Below, in pieces: positions 8,738-16,975 of a stretch of DNA of 64,000 nucleotides (position 1 is the stretch's first letter; each line of letters opens with the position of its first letter). The translations under genes were made by a program, and so were the position numbers. The DNA lies in NCBI RefSeq assembly GCF_001267885.1, contig NZ_CP012382.1, positions 7,303,001 through 7,367,000 on the forward strand, read 5' to 3'. The notes under the pieces are model-generated. The model saw only the letters and a program-made list of their open reading frames with translations, was not told the origin of the DNA and did not search any database. This DNA comes from Streptomyces ambofaciens ATCC 23877. Lineage in GTDB: Bacteria; Actinomycetota; Actinomycetes; Streptomycetales; Streptomycetaceae.

Positions 8738-8917
8738 TCACTCTCCCTCGGCGTCCCGCTGCGCGGCGGTGTTCGGCGAGGTGGCGTCGCCCGCCTCGCC
8801 CCGGCGCGGCTCGTCGTCGGACTCCGCGTCGCGGGGCCTGCCGTCCCGGATCTCGCGCAGGACCTCCTCGACGGCGGTCTCGGGCTGCTCGTGGGCGTGG
8901 TCGCGGTTGTGGGACAC
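8738..8917 (-). CDS. Small charged hypothetical protein
   Basis: 59 aa, GTG start with an excellent ribosome-binding site (GGAAGGAG 8 nt upstream, reading on the minus strand). Hydrophilic, Asp/Glu/Arg-rich, with a short helix AVEEVLREIRDGRP; no signal peptide or TM. Good codon bias supports it being real. The function is unknown; it lies between the Ppx/GppA and diiron-type genes in the same direction. Confidence 0.65.
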   Translation of the reverse strand: MSHNRDHAHEQPETAVEEVLREIRDGRPRDAESDDEPRRGEAGDATSPNTAAQRDAEGE

Positions 8918-9013
8918 GGGTGTCTCCTTCCTTGTGTTTCTTCGTTCGCGGCGTATCCCCCGGATTCCCTCGGATTCCCTCGAACGGGAACGTCGGGTCG
9001 TCGGGGTCGCGCC

Positions 9014-10024
9014 TCAGCTCGTGGTGGTCGCGACGCGCAGGGGCACCGGGGCCGGCGCCGTGATCTCGTCGCTGCGCCGGGTCACCTCGGCCCACCAGGA
9101 CGGCCCGTCCTCGATGTGGCGCAGCAGGATGCCCTCGCGGATCGCCCAGGGACAGAGCGTCACCGTCTCCAGCCCCGTCAGCTTCATCACGGTGTGTCCG
9201 ACCACCGCCCCGGCCACGCTCTGCGCCGACCGCGGCGCCGAGATGCCGGGCAGCTCGGCCCGCTCGGCGGCGGTCAGCGCGGCCAGCCGGCCGGCCGCCT
9301 CGCCCAGGTCCGAGCAGCGCATCCGCCGCTCGACGAACGGACCGTGCCGGCCCGGCAACGCCCCGCACAGCCGCCCGAGCTGCTGGAAGGTCCGTGAGGT
9401 GGCCACCGCGGTGCGCGGTCCCTCCCAGCGGATCCGCGCCGCCACGTCCCGCAACTGGTGGCGGACGCTGCGGCGCAGCGCCCGTATCTGCTCCGGCGGC
9501 ACCGCGTCCTCGCCGCCCTCCAGGAAGTCGTGGGTCAGCCGCGCCGCGCCGAGGGGCAGCGAGGCCACGAAATCGGGCAGCCGGCCGCGGCCGAAGGCGA
9601 CCTCCAGCGAACCGCCGCCGATGTCGAGCAGGGCGAGCGGACCGGACCGCCAGCCCATCCAGCGCCGGGCCCCCAGGAACGTCAGCTCCGCCTCCACCTC
9701 GCCGGGCAGGGTGCACAGGGCGACACCGGTGCGGGCGCGGACGGCGCGCAGCACCTCGTGGCGGTTGGGCGCGGCACGCACCACCGCGGTCGCGAAGGCC
9801 AGCGGACCGGCCGCGCCCCACCGGGCCGCGGTCCTGTTGGCCCCGTCGACCGCCTCCACGAGCCGTTCCACGGCCTCCTCGGGCACCGGGTCACCCGGCT
9901 TCACCTGGTCGGAGAGCCGCAGCCGCCACTTCGCCGTGTGGACCGGCAGGGGGACCCCGCCCTCCGCGTCCGCCACCATGAGCCGGACCGTCTTCGACCC
10001 CACGTCCACCACGCTGATACGCAT
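9014..10024 (-). CDS. Ppx/GppA-family phosphatase
   Basis: 336 aa. ASKHA (sugar kinase/Hsp70/actin) fold, with phosphate-1 motif VVDVGSKTVRLMVAD at the N terminus and phosphate-2 LLDIGGGSLEVAFG near residue 128; CPWAIREGILL near the end is typical of actinobacterial Ppx/GppA proteins. Family members hydrolyse polyphosphate or pppGpp. Single-domain length, so more like the short actinobacterial Ppx1/2 than E. coli Ppx. Stands downstream of the exporter genes on the same strand, separated by ~85 nt. Confidence 0.9.
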   Translation of the reverse strand: MRISVVDVGSKTVRLMVADAEGGVPLPVHTAKWRLRLSDQVKPGDPVPEEAVERLVEAVDGANRTAARWGAAGPLAFATAVVRAAPNRHEVLRAVRARTGVALCTLPGEVEAELTFLGARRWMGWRSGPLALLDIGGGSLEVAFGRGRLPDFVASLPLGAARLTHDFLEGGEDAVPPEQIRALRRSVRHQLRDVAARIRWEGPRTAVATSRTFQQLGRLCGALPGRHGPFVERRMRCSDLGEAAGRLAALTAAERAELPGISAPRSAQSVAGAVVGHTVMKLTGLETVTLCPWAIREGILLRHIEDGPSWWAEVTRRSDEITAPAPVPLRVATTTS

Positions 10025-10110
10025 GCAGGCGCAGGTACCCAGTTACGCGCCCGTCCAACGGCCCCCGGGGCGGGTAGGCCGGAAACCACACCGGGCCGTC
10101 CGGCCCCCGG

Positions 10111-12933
10111 TCAGGCCAGCTGCCGCCGCACCAGCTCGTGCAGCCGGCCGCCCGTGTCCGCCAGCAGCTCGGCCGGCGGTCCCTGCTGGGCCACCTTGCC
10201 GGCCTCCATCACGATCACCCGGTCGGCGTCCAGCACCGTCGACAGACGGTGCGCGATCACGACGCGGGAGGCGTTGAGCGCCTTGGTGGACTCGATCACC
10301 GTGCGCTGGGTCTCGTTGTCCAGGGCGCTGGTCGCCTCGTCGAAGAAGAGGATGCGCGGCCGGCGGATCAGTGCCTGCGCGATCATCAGCCGCTGCCGCT
10401 GACCGCCCGAGACGGCGCCGCTGCCCGACACGATGGTGTGCAGGCCCATCGGCATCCGCTTGATGTCCTCGGCGAGCCCGGCCATCTCGGCCGCCGCCAT
10501 CACCTCCTCCGGCGTGTACGCCTCGGTGCCGCAGATGACGTCCATGATCGAGCCCGTGAAGGGCTGCGCGTGCTGGAGCACCACCCCGCACTGCCGGCGC
10601 ACCGCCGACTGGTCCAGCGCGGCGAGGTCCTGCCCGTCGTAGAGGACGCTGCCCGACAACGGCCGGTCGAAGCCGATCAGCAGCCTCAGCAGGGTCGACT
10701 TGCCGCAGCCACTGGGACCGACGACCGCCACGAACTCACCCGGCCGCACCTCGAAGGACACGTCGTCCAGGACCAGCGGACCGTCGTCGGTGTACCGGAA
10801 CGACAGCCGCCGCGCCTCGATGGCCCCGGACAGCGGACCCGGCCGGGTACTGGCCGTGCGGACCTCGGGCGTGGCGTCCAGGACCGGCCGGATCTCCTCG
10901 AACAGCGGCAGCGCGGCCACCGCCGACACGAAGGCGCCGGTCACCTGCGTGACCGAGGTCAGCAGCATCGTCACCGACGCGTTGAAGGTGAGGAACTCGG
11001 CCGCCGACATCGAACCGCGTGCCGGACCGGCCAGCAGCATGAACATCAGCAGCGTGCACAGCGGCAGGTACACCGCGCCGAGCACCGCGTTGAGGTTCTT
11101 GACCCGCCCCGCCCGCTGCTGGAGCTCACGGCTGCGCGCGAACTGCTCGGCCCACGCCGCGTACGCGTAGTTCTCCGCCGCCGCGACCCGCAGCTTGGGC
11201 AGCCCGCGCAGGGTCTGGAACGCCTGGTTGTTGAGCTTGTTGGTGAGCTGGACCAGCCGCCGCTGCCAGCGCACCTGCCACAGCCCGAGGCCGAGGAAGA
11301 CGGCGGCGACGACCACCAGCATGCCGATCGCGGCGAGCGCCATCGGCACGCTGTACCAGAGCAGCAGCCCCAGGTTCATCGCCCCGACGGTCACGGACTG
11401 CGCCACCGTCGGACCGACCCCCGCCAGCAGCCTGCGGATGGCGCTGATGCCCATGGCGGCGCTCGCCAGCTCACCCGTGGAGCGCTCGGTGAAGAACTTC
11501 GTCGGCAGCCGCAGCAGCCGGTCCCACACGGCCGGCTGGAGGGTCGCCTCGATGCGGCCCTCGAGACGCAGGATGGTGAGGTTCTGCAGGAGCATGAAGG
11601 CCGCCGCGACGACGCTGCTCAGCATCACCGCGAGACAGACCTGCACGATCAGCCCGGTCTGCGCCTTCGGCACGAACTCGCCGAGCACCTTGCCGGTGGC
11701 GATCGGCACCAGCGCGCCGATCGCCACCGTCACCAGCCCGCTGAGCAGCAGGCCGGTCAGATCACCGCGGGTGCCCTGCAGGCAGAAGCGCAGCAGCCGC
11801 AGCGGGCTGAGCCGGCGTTCGGGCAGCGGCCGGTAGAACATCACCGCGCGGGGCTCGAACTCCTCGGCGTTCGCCTTCTCGACCGGCGTCTCCCGGCCGG
11901 TCGCCGGATGGACGGCCACGTAGCCGCCCCGCCGCCACAGCAGCGCCACCGGCGCGCCGGACAGCGCCCGGTGGCCGACCAGCGGCCCGACGTCGTCCCG
12001 CCACCACCGGTCCTCCAGCCGGACGGTCCGGGTGCGCAGGCGCGAGGCGACGGCGACCCGCTCCACCGGGTCGATCCGGTCGCTCCCCGTGTCGCCGCGC
12101 GGGGGCTCGGCGAGCGGGATGCCGGCGGCACGGGCGACCAGCTTGCAGGCCGCGTAGGTGGCGTCGGCGTCGGCGGCCGTGGCGCGCGGCCCCGAGGGCT
12201 TGCCGATGGAGGCCAGCAACGTCCGGTCGGCCTGGGCGCGCACCGCCTCACCGGCCTTGATGCCGGCCGCCGTGCGGGTCTCGTGGGTGCGCTCCAGCTG
12301 TTCGATCCAGCGGTCCAGCGTGGTCAGCAGCCGGTACTGCTGGTCGACCATGCTCTGCCACAGCGCCGGGTCCATCAGCAGGTCGGCGGCGGCCTCGTCG
12401 CCGTACACCGCGCCGTACTGGACGCTGCCCGGGGGGACCTGCATCCAGAACACGTCGTCGTCCGTGGGCGCCGCGGCCCGTTCGTCGGCCATCGGCGCCT
12501 GGAAGAGGACGGTCAGGCCGCGGCCCACCCCGAGGGCGAGGGCGTACTCCAGCGGGCTCGTCGTCGGTGGCACGTACTGGGGGTTGCCGTACGCGTCGTA
12601 CGACCACGTCTGCGTGTTCGCCGGCTGGTACAGCTCGCGCAGCCCGATGCGGTGCACCACGCAGTCCCGCAGCGGACGCGCGACCAGCGTGTGCTGGGGC
12701 CCGGAGACCGGCCCGAGCAGCACCGAGCCCGCCTCCAGGCGGCCCAGGTGGTGCCAGTGCCCCTGCTGCCCGGCGTCCACCGCGAACAGGTCCACCGCGC
12801 CGGACGCCACCAGCCACAGCACCTGCGGGCCCTCCAGGTCGAGGCGGCCGAACCCGGCGCAGTCGACGCGCGTGCCCAGCGAGCCGAGCGCCCCGAGGAC
12901 GACGTCGCCCTGTCCTTCGTGCACCGCTGTCAT
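10111..12933 (-). CDS. NHLM/NHLP-type bacteriocin export ABC transporter, permease/ATPase subunit (no peptidase)
   Basis: 940 aa from ATG 12933. The long N-terminal region (~350 aa) includes a cyclic-nucleotide-binding-like beta segment (DLEGPQVLWLVASGAVDLF) typical of the second ABC subunit of NHLM peptide exporters. Six TM helices follow (~residues 400-680), then the ATPase: Walker A GPSGCGKST, signature VSGGQRQRL, Walker B ILFFDEATSALD. It starts 1 nt after the stop of the C39-ABC gene (TGAGATG), so it is coupled. It probably forms a heteromeric exporter with that partner for the double-glycine peptide upstream. Confidence 0.92.
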   Translation of the reverse strand: MTAVHEGQGDVVLGALGSLGTRVDCAGFGRLDLEGPQVLWLVASGAVDLFAVDAGQQGHWHHLGRLEAGSVLLGPVSGPQHTLVARPLRDCVVHRIGLRELYQPANTQTWSYDAYGNPQYVPPTTSPLEYALALGVGRGLTVLFQAPMADERAAAPTDDDVFWMQVPPGSVQYGAVYGDEAAADLLMDPALWQSMVDQQYRLLTTLDRWIEQLERTHETRTAAGIKAGEAVRAQADRTLLASIGKPSGPRATAADADATYAACKLVARAAGIPLAEPPRGDTGSDRIDPVERVAVASRLRTRTVRLEDRWWRDDVGPLVGHRALSGAPVALLWRRGGYVAVHPATGRETPVEKANAEEFEPRAVMFYRPLPERRLSPLRLLRFCLQGTRGDLTGLLLSGLVTVAIGALVPIATGKVLGEFVPKAQTGLIVQVCLAVMLSSVVAAAFMLLQNLTILRLEGRIEATLQPAVWDRLLRLPTKFFTERSTGELASAAMGISAIRRLLAGVGPTVAQSVTVGAMNLGLLLWYSVPMALAAIGMLVVVAAVFLGLGLWQVRWQRRLVQLTNKLNNQAFQTLRGLPKLRVAAAENYAYAAWAEQFARSRELQQRAGRVKNLNAVLGAVYLPLCTLLMFMLLAGPARGSMSAAEFLTFNASVTMLLTSVTQVTGAFVSAVAALPLFEEIRPVLDATPEVRTASTRPGPLSGAIEARRLSFRYTDDGPLVLDDVSFEVRPGEFVAVVGPSGCGKSTLLRLLIGFDRPLSGSVLYDGQDLAALDQSAVRRQCGVVLQHAQPFTGSIMDVICGTEAYTPEEVMAAAEMAGLAEDIKRMPMGLHTIVSGSGAVSGGQRQRLMIAQALIRRPRILFFDEATSALDNETQRTVIESTKALNASRVVIAHRLSTVLDADRVIVMEAGKVAQQGPPAELLADTGGRLHELVRRQLA

Positions 12934-12934
12934 C

Positions 12935-15160
12935 TCACCGCTCCCTGACCAGCGCCGCGTACGCGCCACCGCGCGCGACCAGCTCCTCGTGCCGTCCGCG
13001 CTCCACGACCGTGCCGTGCTCCAGGACGACGATCTCGTCGCTGTCCCGCACGGTGCTCAGCCGGTGCGCGATCACCACGCAGGCGCAGCCGCGCCGGCGC
13101 AGGTTGTCCATGACGACCTGCTCGGTCTCCGCGTCGAGCGCGCTGGTCACCTCGTCGAGGACGAGGATGCTGGGCCGGCGCACCAGGGCCCGTGCGATCT
13201 CCAGACGCTGGCGCTGCCCGCCGGAGAAGTTCCGGCCGTCCTGCTCGACCCTGCTGTGGATGCCGCCCGGACGGCGCGTCACCACGTCGTACAGGGCGGC
13301 GTCCCGAAGCGCCTCCACCACGGCCTCGTCCGGGACCGACGGGTCCCACAGCGCCACGTTGTCGCGGACGGACCCCTCGAAGAGGAACACGTCCTGGTCG
13401 ACGAAGGAGACGGAGGACGCCAGGGCGCCGCGCGGGATGTCGTCGATGCGCTGCCCGTCGATGCGGATCACGCCGTCCCACGGGGTGTACAGCCCTGAGA
13501 TCAGCCGGGAGACCGTCGACTTGCCGCTGCCCGAGCCGCCGACCAGGGCCACCTGCTGCCCCGGTCCGACGGTCAGGTCGAAGCCCGTGAGCAGGGGTTT
13601 GTCCAGCGGGTTGTAACCGAAGGAGATGTTCTGCAGCTCCACATGGCCGTGCAGCCGGCGGGTCGAGTCGATCCCGCCGGGACGGTCGTAGAGCGGGTCC
13701 GCCCGGAAGTTCTCCACGTCCTTCAGCCGGGCCACGTCGGCCGCGAAGTCCTGGATGCGGCCCGCGACGCCGTTCAGCCGGGTCAGCGGGGCGGTGAAGC
13801 GGACCACCAGCGCCTGGAAGGCGACCAGCAGCCCCACCGAGATGTGCCCCTCCACCGCGCGCATGCCGCCGATCCACAGGATCAGCGCGCTGTTGAGCGT
13901 CGCGAGCGTCGGAGCCACCACGCCCAGCCAGGCGCTCGGCACGCCGAGCCGTTGCTGTTCCTCCAGCGTGGTGGCGTGCTGCCCGGCCCACTTGCGGAAG
14001 TAGCCGTCCTCACCGCCGGTCGCCTTCATCGTCTCGATCAGCTGGAGACCGGTGTACGCGGTGTTGGTCAGCCGCGCCGTGTCCGCCCGCAGCTTCGCCG
14101 TACGGGTCGCGCGCAGCCGGATGACGATCCGCATGGCGAGGATGTTGAGCAGGGCCACGCCGATGCCCACGAAGGTGAGCTGCGGGTCGTACGTGTACAG
14201 CAGTACGGCGTACAGCACGACGACGATCGCGTCGACGCCCGCGGCGGCGAGGTCGCGGGCCAGCGTCTCGGCCACCGCGTCGTTGGACTGGAGGCGCTGC
14301 ACCAGGTCGGCCGGGCTGCGCTGGGAGAAGAACGTCACCGGCAGCCGCAGCAGGTGGCGCAGGAAGCGGGCGCTGGAGAGGGTGGAGGAGATGATGCGGC
14401 CGTGCAGCAGGTTGGCCTGCTGGAGCCAGGTCAGCACCACCGTGAGGAGCACGCAGGCGGCCATCGACGTGAAGAGCACGCCCAGCAGCGAGGTCTGCCC
14501 GCCGATCAGGAACGTGTCGATGTAGGTGCGGCTGAGCGCGGGCACCGCGGCGCCCACCGCCACCAGCAGCAGGCTCGCCAGCACCGCGGCGGGCAGGGTG
14601 CCCGCGGTGCCGCGCAGCCGGGCCGGCATCGCGCCGAGCACGCCGGGCCTGCGGCCGCCCCGGGTGAAGTCCTCGCCGGGTTCCATGGTCAGGACGACGC
14701 CGGTGAAGCTCGTGTCGAAGTCCTCCAGGGTCACGAAACGGCGGCCCTTGCCCGGGTCGTTGATGAACACCCCGCGGCGGCCGAACCGCCGGCCCACGCC
14801 GTCGTAGACGACGTAGTGGTTGAACTCCCAGAACAGGATGGCCGGCGCCGTCACCTCGGCGAGGGCGGCCAGGTCCATCTGCATGCCCTTGGCGGTGAAA
14901 CCGTAACCGCGCGCCGCCTTCAGCAGGTTGCTCGCTCGCGAGCCGTCGCGGGAGACGCCGCAGGCGATGCGCAGCTCCTCCAGCGGCACGTGCCGGCCGT
15001 AGTGGCCGAGCACCATGGCCAGGGAGGCGGCGCCGCACTCCACCGCCTCCATCTGGAGCACGGTCGGGGTGCGGACGGTCTTCGCCCGGCCGCTCCTGGG
15101 CACCTTGCGCTTCGGCGGGGCGGCGCGGCGTCTGCCCCGGGTCTCCTGTGCGGTGGTCAC
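12935..15160 (-). CDS. NHLM-type bacteriocin export ABC transporter with C39 leader peptidase
   Basis: 741 aa from GTG 15160, overlapping the HlyD gene by 4 nt (GTGA). The N-terminal C39 protease domain has an intact triad: Cys42 in VECGAAS, His115 in EFNHYV and Asp135 in INDPGKG. Five to six TM helices follow (~200-460), then ATPase motifs GGSGSGKST, FSGGQRQRLE and ILVLDEVTSALD. C39 transporters cleave leaders after a double glycine while exporting the peptide. The obvious substrate is the 71-aa precursor encoded first in this cluster. Confidence 0.94.
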   Translation of the reverse strand: MTTAQETRGRRRAAPPKRKVPRSGRAKTVRTPTVLQMEAVECGAASLAMVLGHYGRHVPLEELRIACGVSRDGSRASNLLKAARGYGFTAKGMQMDLAALAEVTAPAILFWEFNHYVVYDGVGRRFGRRGVFINDPGKGRRFVTLEDFDTSFTGVVLTMEPGEDFTRGGRRPGVLGAMPARLRGTAGTLPAAVLASLLLVAVGAAVPALSRTYIDTFLIGGQTSLLGVLFTSMAACVLLTVVLTWLQQANLLHGRIISSTLSSARFLRHLLRLPVTFFSQRSPADLVQRLQSNDAVAETLARDLAAAGVDAIVVVLYAVLLYTYDPQLTFVGIGVALLNILAMRIVIRLRATRTAKLRADTARLTNTAYTGLQLIETMKATGGEDGYFRKWAGQHATTLEEQQRLGVPSAWLGVVAPTLATLNSALILWIGGMRAVEGHISVGLLVAFQALVVRFTAPLTRLNGVAGRIQDFAADVARLKDVENFRADPLYDRPGGIDSTRRLHGHVELQNISFGYNPLDKPLLTGFDLTVGPGQQVALVGGSGSGKSTVSRLISGLYTPWDGVIRIDGQRIDDIPRGALASSVSFVDQDVFLFEGSVRDNVALWDPSVPDEAVVEALRDAALYDVVTRRPGGIHSRVEQDGRNFSGGQRQRLEIARALVRRPSILVLDEVTSALDAETEQVVMDNLRRRGCACVVIAHRLSTVRDSDEIVVLEHGTVVERGRHEELVARGGAYAALVRER

Positions 15161-15963
15161 GGCAGCAGCCAATCGAGGGGACGCTGGTCGGCCAGCCGGA
15201 TGGAACCCGTGGCCATGGTCATGGAGGTCAGGCCGAAGGGCGGTCCGTCCGCGGACGACCACTCGTAGCCGCTCCGCGTGGACTTGGAGGTGGTCAGCCG
15301 GACCGTCACCGCCACCGGCCTGCCCTCCTTCGTGAACTGCTCGCCGAGCTGGCCGTCGCCGAGGAAGGCGGAGATGGTCTGCGCCGACTGGGCCGAGCGG
15401 TCCACGGACTGCACCTTCCCGTGCAGCACGCCGTACTGCTGGGCGGGCACCGACTGGACGGTTAGGTCGACGGAGGCGTGCGCGGGGATGGCGGCGGCCT
15501 TCTCGGCGGGGACGTAGACGGTGGCGTAGAGCGGATCGTCGGCGTGGGCGACCTTCTCGACCGAGGCGACGTTCGCACCGGTCTGGATGATCTGACCCAC
15601 GGTGGCGGCGAGCGCGCTGACCCGGCCGGCGTCGACGGTGCGGACCACGGTCTCGCCCTCGGCGGTGCGGACCTTCAGCACGGGGGAGTCGGCGGGCAAC
15701 CGCTCTCCCTGGCGCGCGAGGACCGCGGTGACCTGGCCGGACACCGGGCTCTGGAGGAGGTAACTGCCCTGTCCGTGGGTGAGGACGGCGGGTGCGCCGA
15801 CGGTGGAGGTCACCGAGCCGCCCACCGCCCATACGCACGCGGCGGCCATCGCGACGAGGGTCACGGAAAGCACCGCCCAGCCCTGCGGGCGGGCGAAACG
15901 CACCGGGAGATCGAGCTCCTCCGGTGACTGGAGTTTTGCGAGGGCCTGTTGGCGGAACTGCAC
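15157..15963 (-). CDS. HlyD-like adaptor of NHLM bacteriocin secretion system
   Basis: 268 aa, GTG start. N-terminal motif FRQQALAKLQSPEELD is the family signature, then one TM helix (~residues 30-50, AVLSVTLVAMAAACVW). A periplasmic-type lipoyl/barrel-sandwich segment (GSYLLQSPVSGQVTAV) follows. Such adaptors connect the ABC exporter to the cell exterior. No longer start exists before an in-frame stop. The promoter side is 230 nt from the peptide gene and contains a terminator and a repeat array, so expression may depend on read-through. Confidence 0.88.
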   Translation of the reverse strand: MQFRQQALAKLQSPEELDLPVRFARPQGWAVLSVTLVAMAAACVWAVGGSVTSTVGAPAVLTHGQGSYLLQSPVSGQVTAVLARQGERLPADSPVLKVRTAEGETVVRTVDAGRVSALAATVGQIIQTGANVASVEKVAHADDPLYATVYVPAEKAAAIPAHASVDLTVQSVPAQQYGVLHGKVQSVDRSAQSAQTISAFLGDGQLGEQFTKEGRPVAVTVRLTTSKSTRSGYEWSSADGPPFGLTSMTMATGSIRLADQRPLDWLLP

Positions 15964-15993
15964 GTCGGACGTATCCCAGAGTTTTCCGGCGAA

Positions 15994-16139
15994 GCCACGG
16001 AAGCGACCGTGGACGCGAAGCCACGGACGAGACCGCGGACGGAGCCACGGAAGGAACCGCGGACGGAGCCACGGAAGGAACCGCGGACGGAGCCACGGAG
16101 GAAACCGTGGGCGGCGCCACGGAAGCCGTGGAGGAACGG
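15994..16139. repeat. 24-bp tandem repeat array between peptide and exporter genes
   Basis: About six units of GCCACGGAAGGAACCGCGGA plus GGA spacer; units begin at 15994, 16020, 16044, 16068, 16092 and 16116. Units 3 and 4 are identical and the outer ones diverged. The period is a multiple of 3, but no start codon opens the HlyD frame through it, so it is probably an untranslated leader element rather than a protein repeat. Confidence 0.8.
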
Positions 16140-16142
16140 CCG

Positions 16143-16171
16143 AAAAGCCCCGGAGCCTGGGTGGCTCCGGG
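16143..16171 (-). terminator. Intrinsic terminator/attenuator after precursor peptide
   Basis: On the minus strand a perfect 9-bp stem CCCGGAGCC / GGCTCCGGG (16149-16171, 5-nt loop) is followed by GC then TTTT (16146-16143). It begins 23 nt after the peptide stop codon. It would let most transcripts end after the peptide gene while some read into the HlyD/ABC genes. Confidence 0.8.
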
Positions 16172-16193
16172 ACTCAGCGGCACAGAGGCGCGA

Positions 16194-16409
16194 TCAGAGA
16201 CCGGCGACCAGGTTGGTGACCGGGGCCGTGTTCAGGCCGGTGACGCCCTCGACGGTGCCGATGGCGGTGTTGAGCAGGCCCGAGACGGGGGCGATGCCGT
16301 CCACCAGGCCGGTGACGGTGCCGACGGCGTTCACGGACAGACCGCCGGAGACGTTGTCGAGGTCGGCGTCGGAGATCTCGACGGTCTCAACCTGGGGGGT
16401 GGAGTTCAT
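16194..16409 (-). CDS. Double-glycine leader precursor peptide, putative substrate of NHLM exporter
   Basis: 71 aa, ATG start with ribosome-binding site GAAGGGAA upstream. Leader residues 1-23 end in ISDADLDNVSGG, a classic double-glycine leader with the acidic helix C39 peptidases recognise. The 48-residue core has no Cys, His, Arg, Lys or aromatic residue; it is Gly/Val/Leu/Thr/Asn-rich with two imperfect repeats (GTVTGLVDGIAPVSGLL and GTVEGVTGLNTAPVTNLV). Lanthionine or sactipeptide chemistry is ruled out by the lack of Cys, and no modifying enzyme is encoded nearby. The core could be an unmodified bacteriocin or a hydrophobic, self-assembling surface peptide. S. coelicolor has an equivalent small ORF next to salO, as I recall. 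Confidence 0.85.
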   Translation of the reverse strand: MNSTPQVETVEISDADLDNVSGGLSVNAVGTVTGLVDGIAPVSGLLNTAIGTVEGVTGLNTAPVTNLVAGL

Positions 16410-16975
16410 GGGGGAACTTCCCTTCGTATAGCCATTTCACAAGGGGGGAGCGGCCCCCTCTGGGGACAGATGACGGCCGCGACCGCGGGCGCCGGGCGCC
16501 CTTTTCCGGAGCCCTCCGCGGCCCCCGCGGTGCGATGGATCAAAGCACGCGGCCGGTCCGGGCTTCCAATCAATGAACCCCTCCCACCAGGGCACTTGCG
16601 ACGCCCGGGCAACCAACCGTGCACAATCGCGCACGCCTTCACGGCGACTTCTTCACAAAGGCCGCGACATCGGCCCGTGCGAGCCCTTGCCCGGGGCGGC
16701 GCATCCGGCACCGCGGCCCGGAAGGCGTACGGGGTGCCGTGCGGTTGTGCAGATCCTCCAGTGGGGGTGACCGGGTTGGGCATTCGATGTGCAGATTCGC
16801 TGAAGCCAGGATTCCGCTCCCTGATCGGTACGGACCGTTGTCGATCGATCGCTGAGCGTGTCGATCCGGTGCGTTTGAACGGCCCGTCGGGCCCGTGCGT
16901 ACCAACAGCCATCCAGGCGCCCCCCGACAGCTGCCGTACCGGCGGCACGGACCCCGTCCCAGGAGGTCGAGAAGG
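16410..16975. promoter_or_regulatory. Divergent promoter region, precursor peptide / secreted protease
   Basis: About 565 nt with no convincing gene. A hairpin AGGGGG...CCCCCT (16442-16459) lies in the probable 5' leader of the peptide gene. TGTGCAGAT occurs twice (16746 and 16788), and TCGATCGATCG (about 16839-16849) is a palindrome nearer the protease. AGGAGG at 16961-16966 sits 9 nt before TTG 16976 and fixes the protease start. Confidence 0.4.

Noticed and set aside
6447..10277. 1276-codon plus-strand open frame
   Set aside because: Lies antisense across the CDGSH, methyltransferase, diiron, small-protein and Ppx genes; no homology, Arg/Pro-rich composition typical of high-GC shadow frames.
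10138..12948. 936-codon plus-strand open frame
   Set aside because: Exact antisense of the second exporter ABC gene; Gln/His/Arg-rich shadow.
15964..16183. N-terminal extension of the C39 or HlyD protein through the repeats (PSVAPSAV-type)
   Set aside because: The C39 gene has a well-placed GTG overlapping HlyD; the HlyD frame has no upstream start before a stop.
16194..16409. Lantibiotic precursor
   Set aside because: The core has no cysteine and no LanM/LanB/LanC gene is nearby, so lanthionine formation is impossible.
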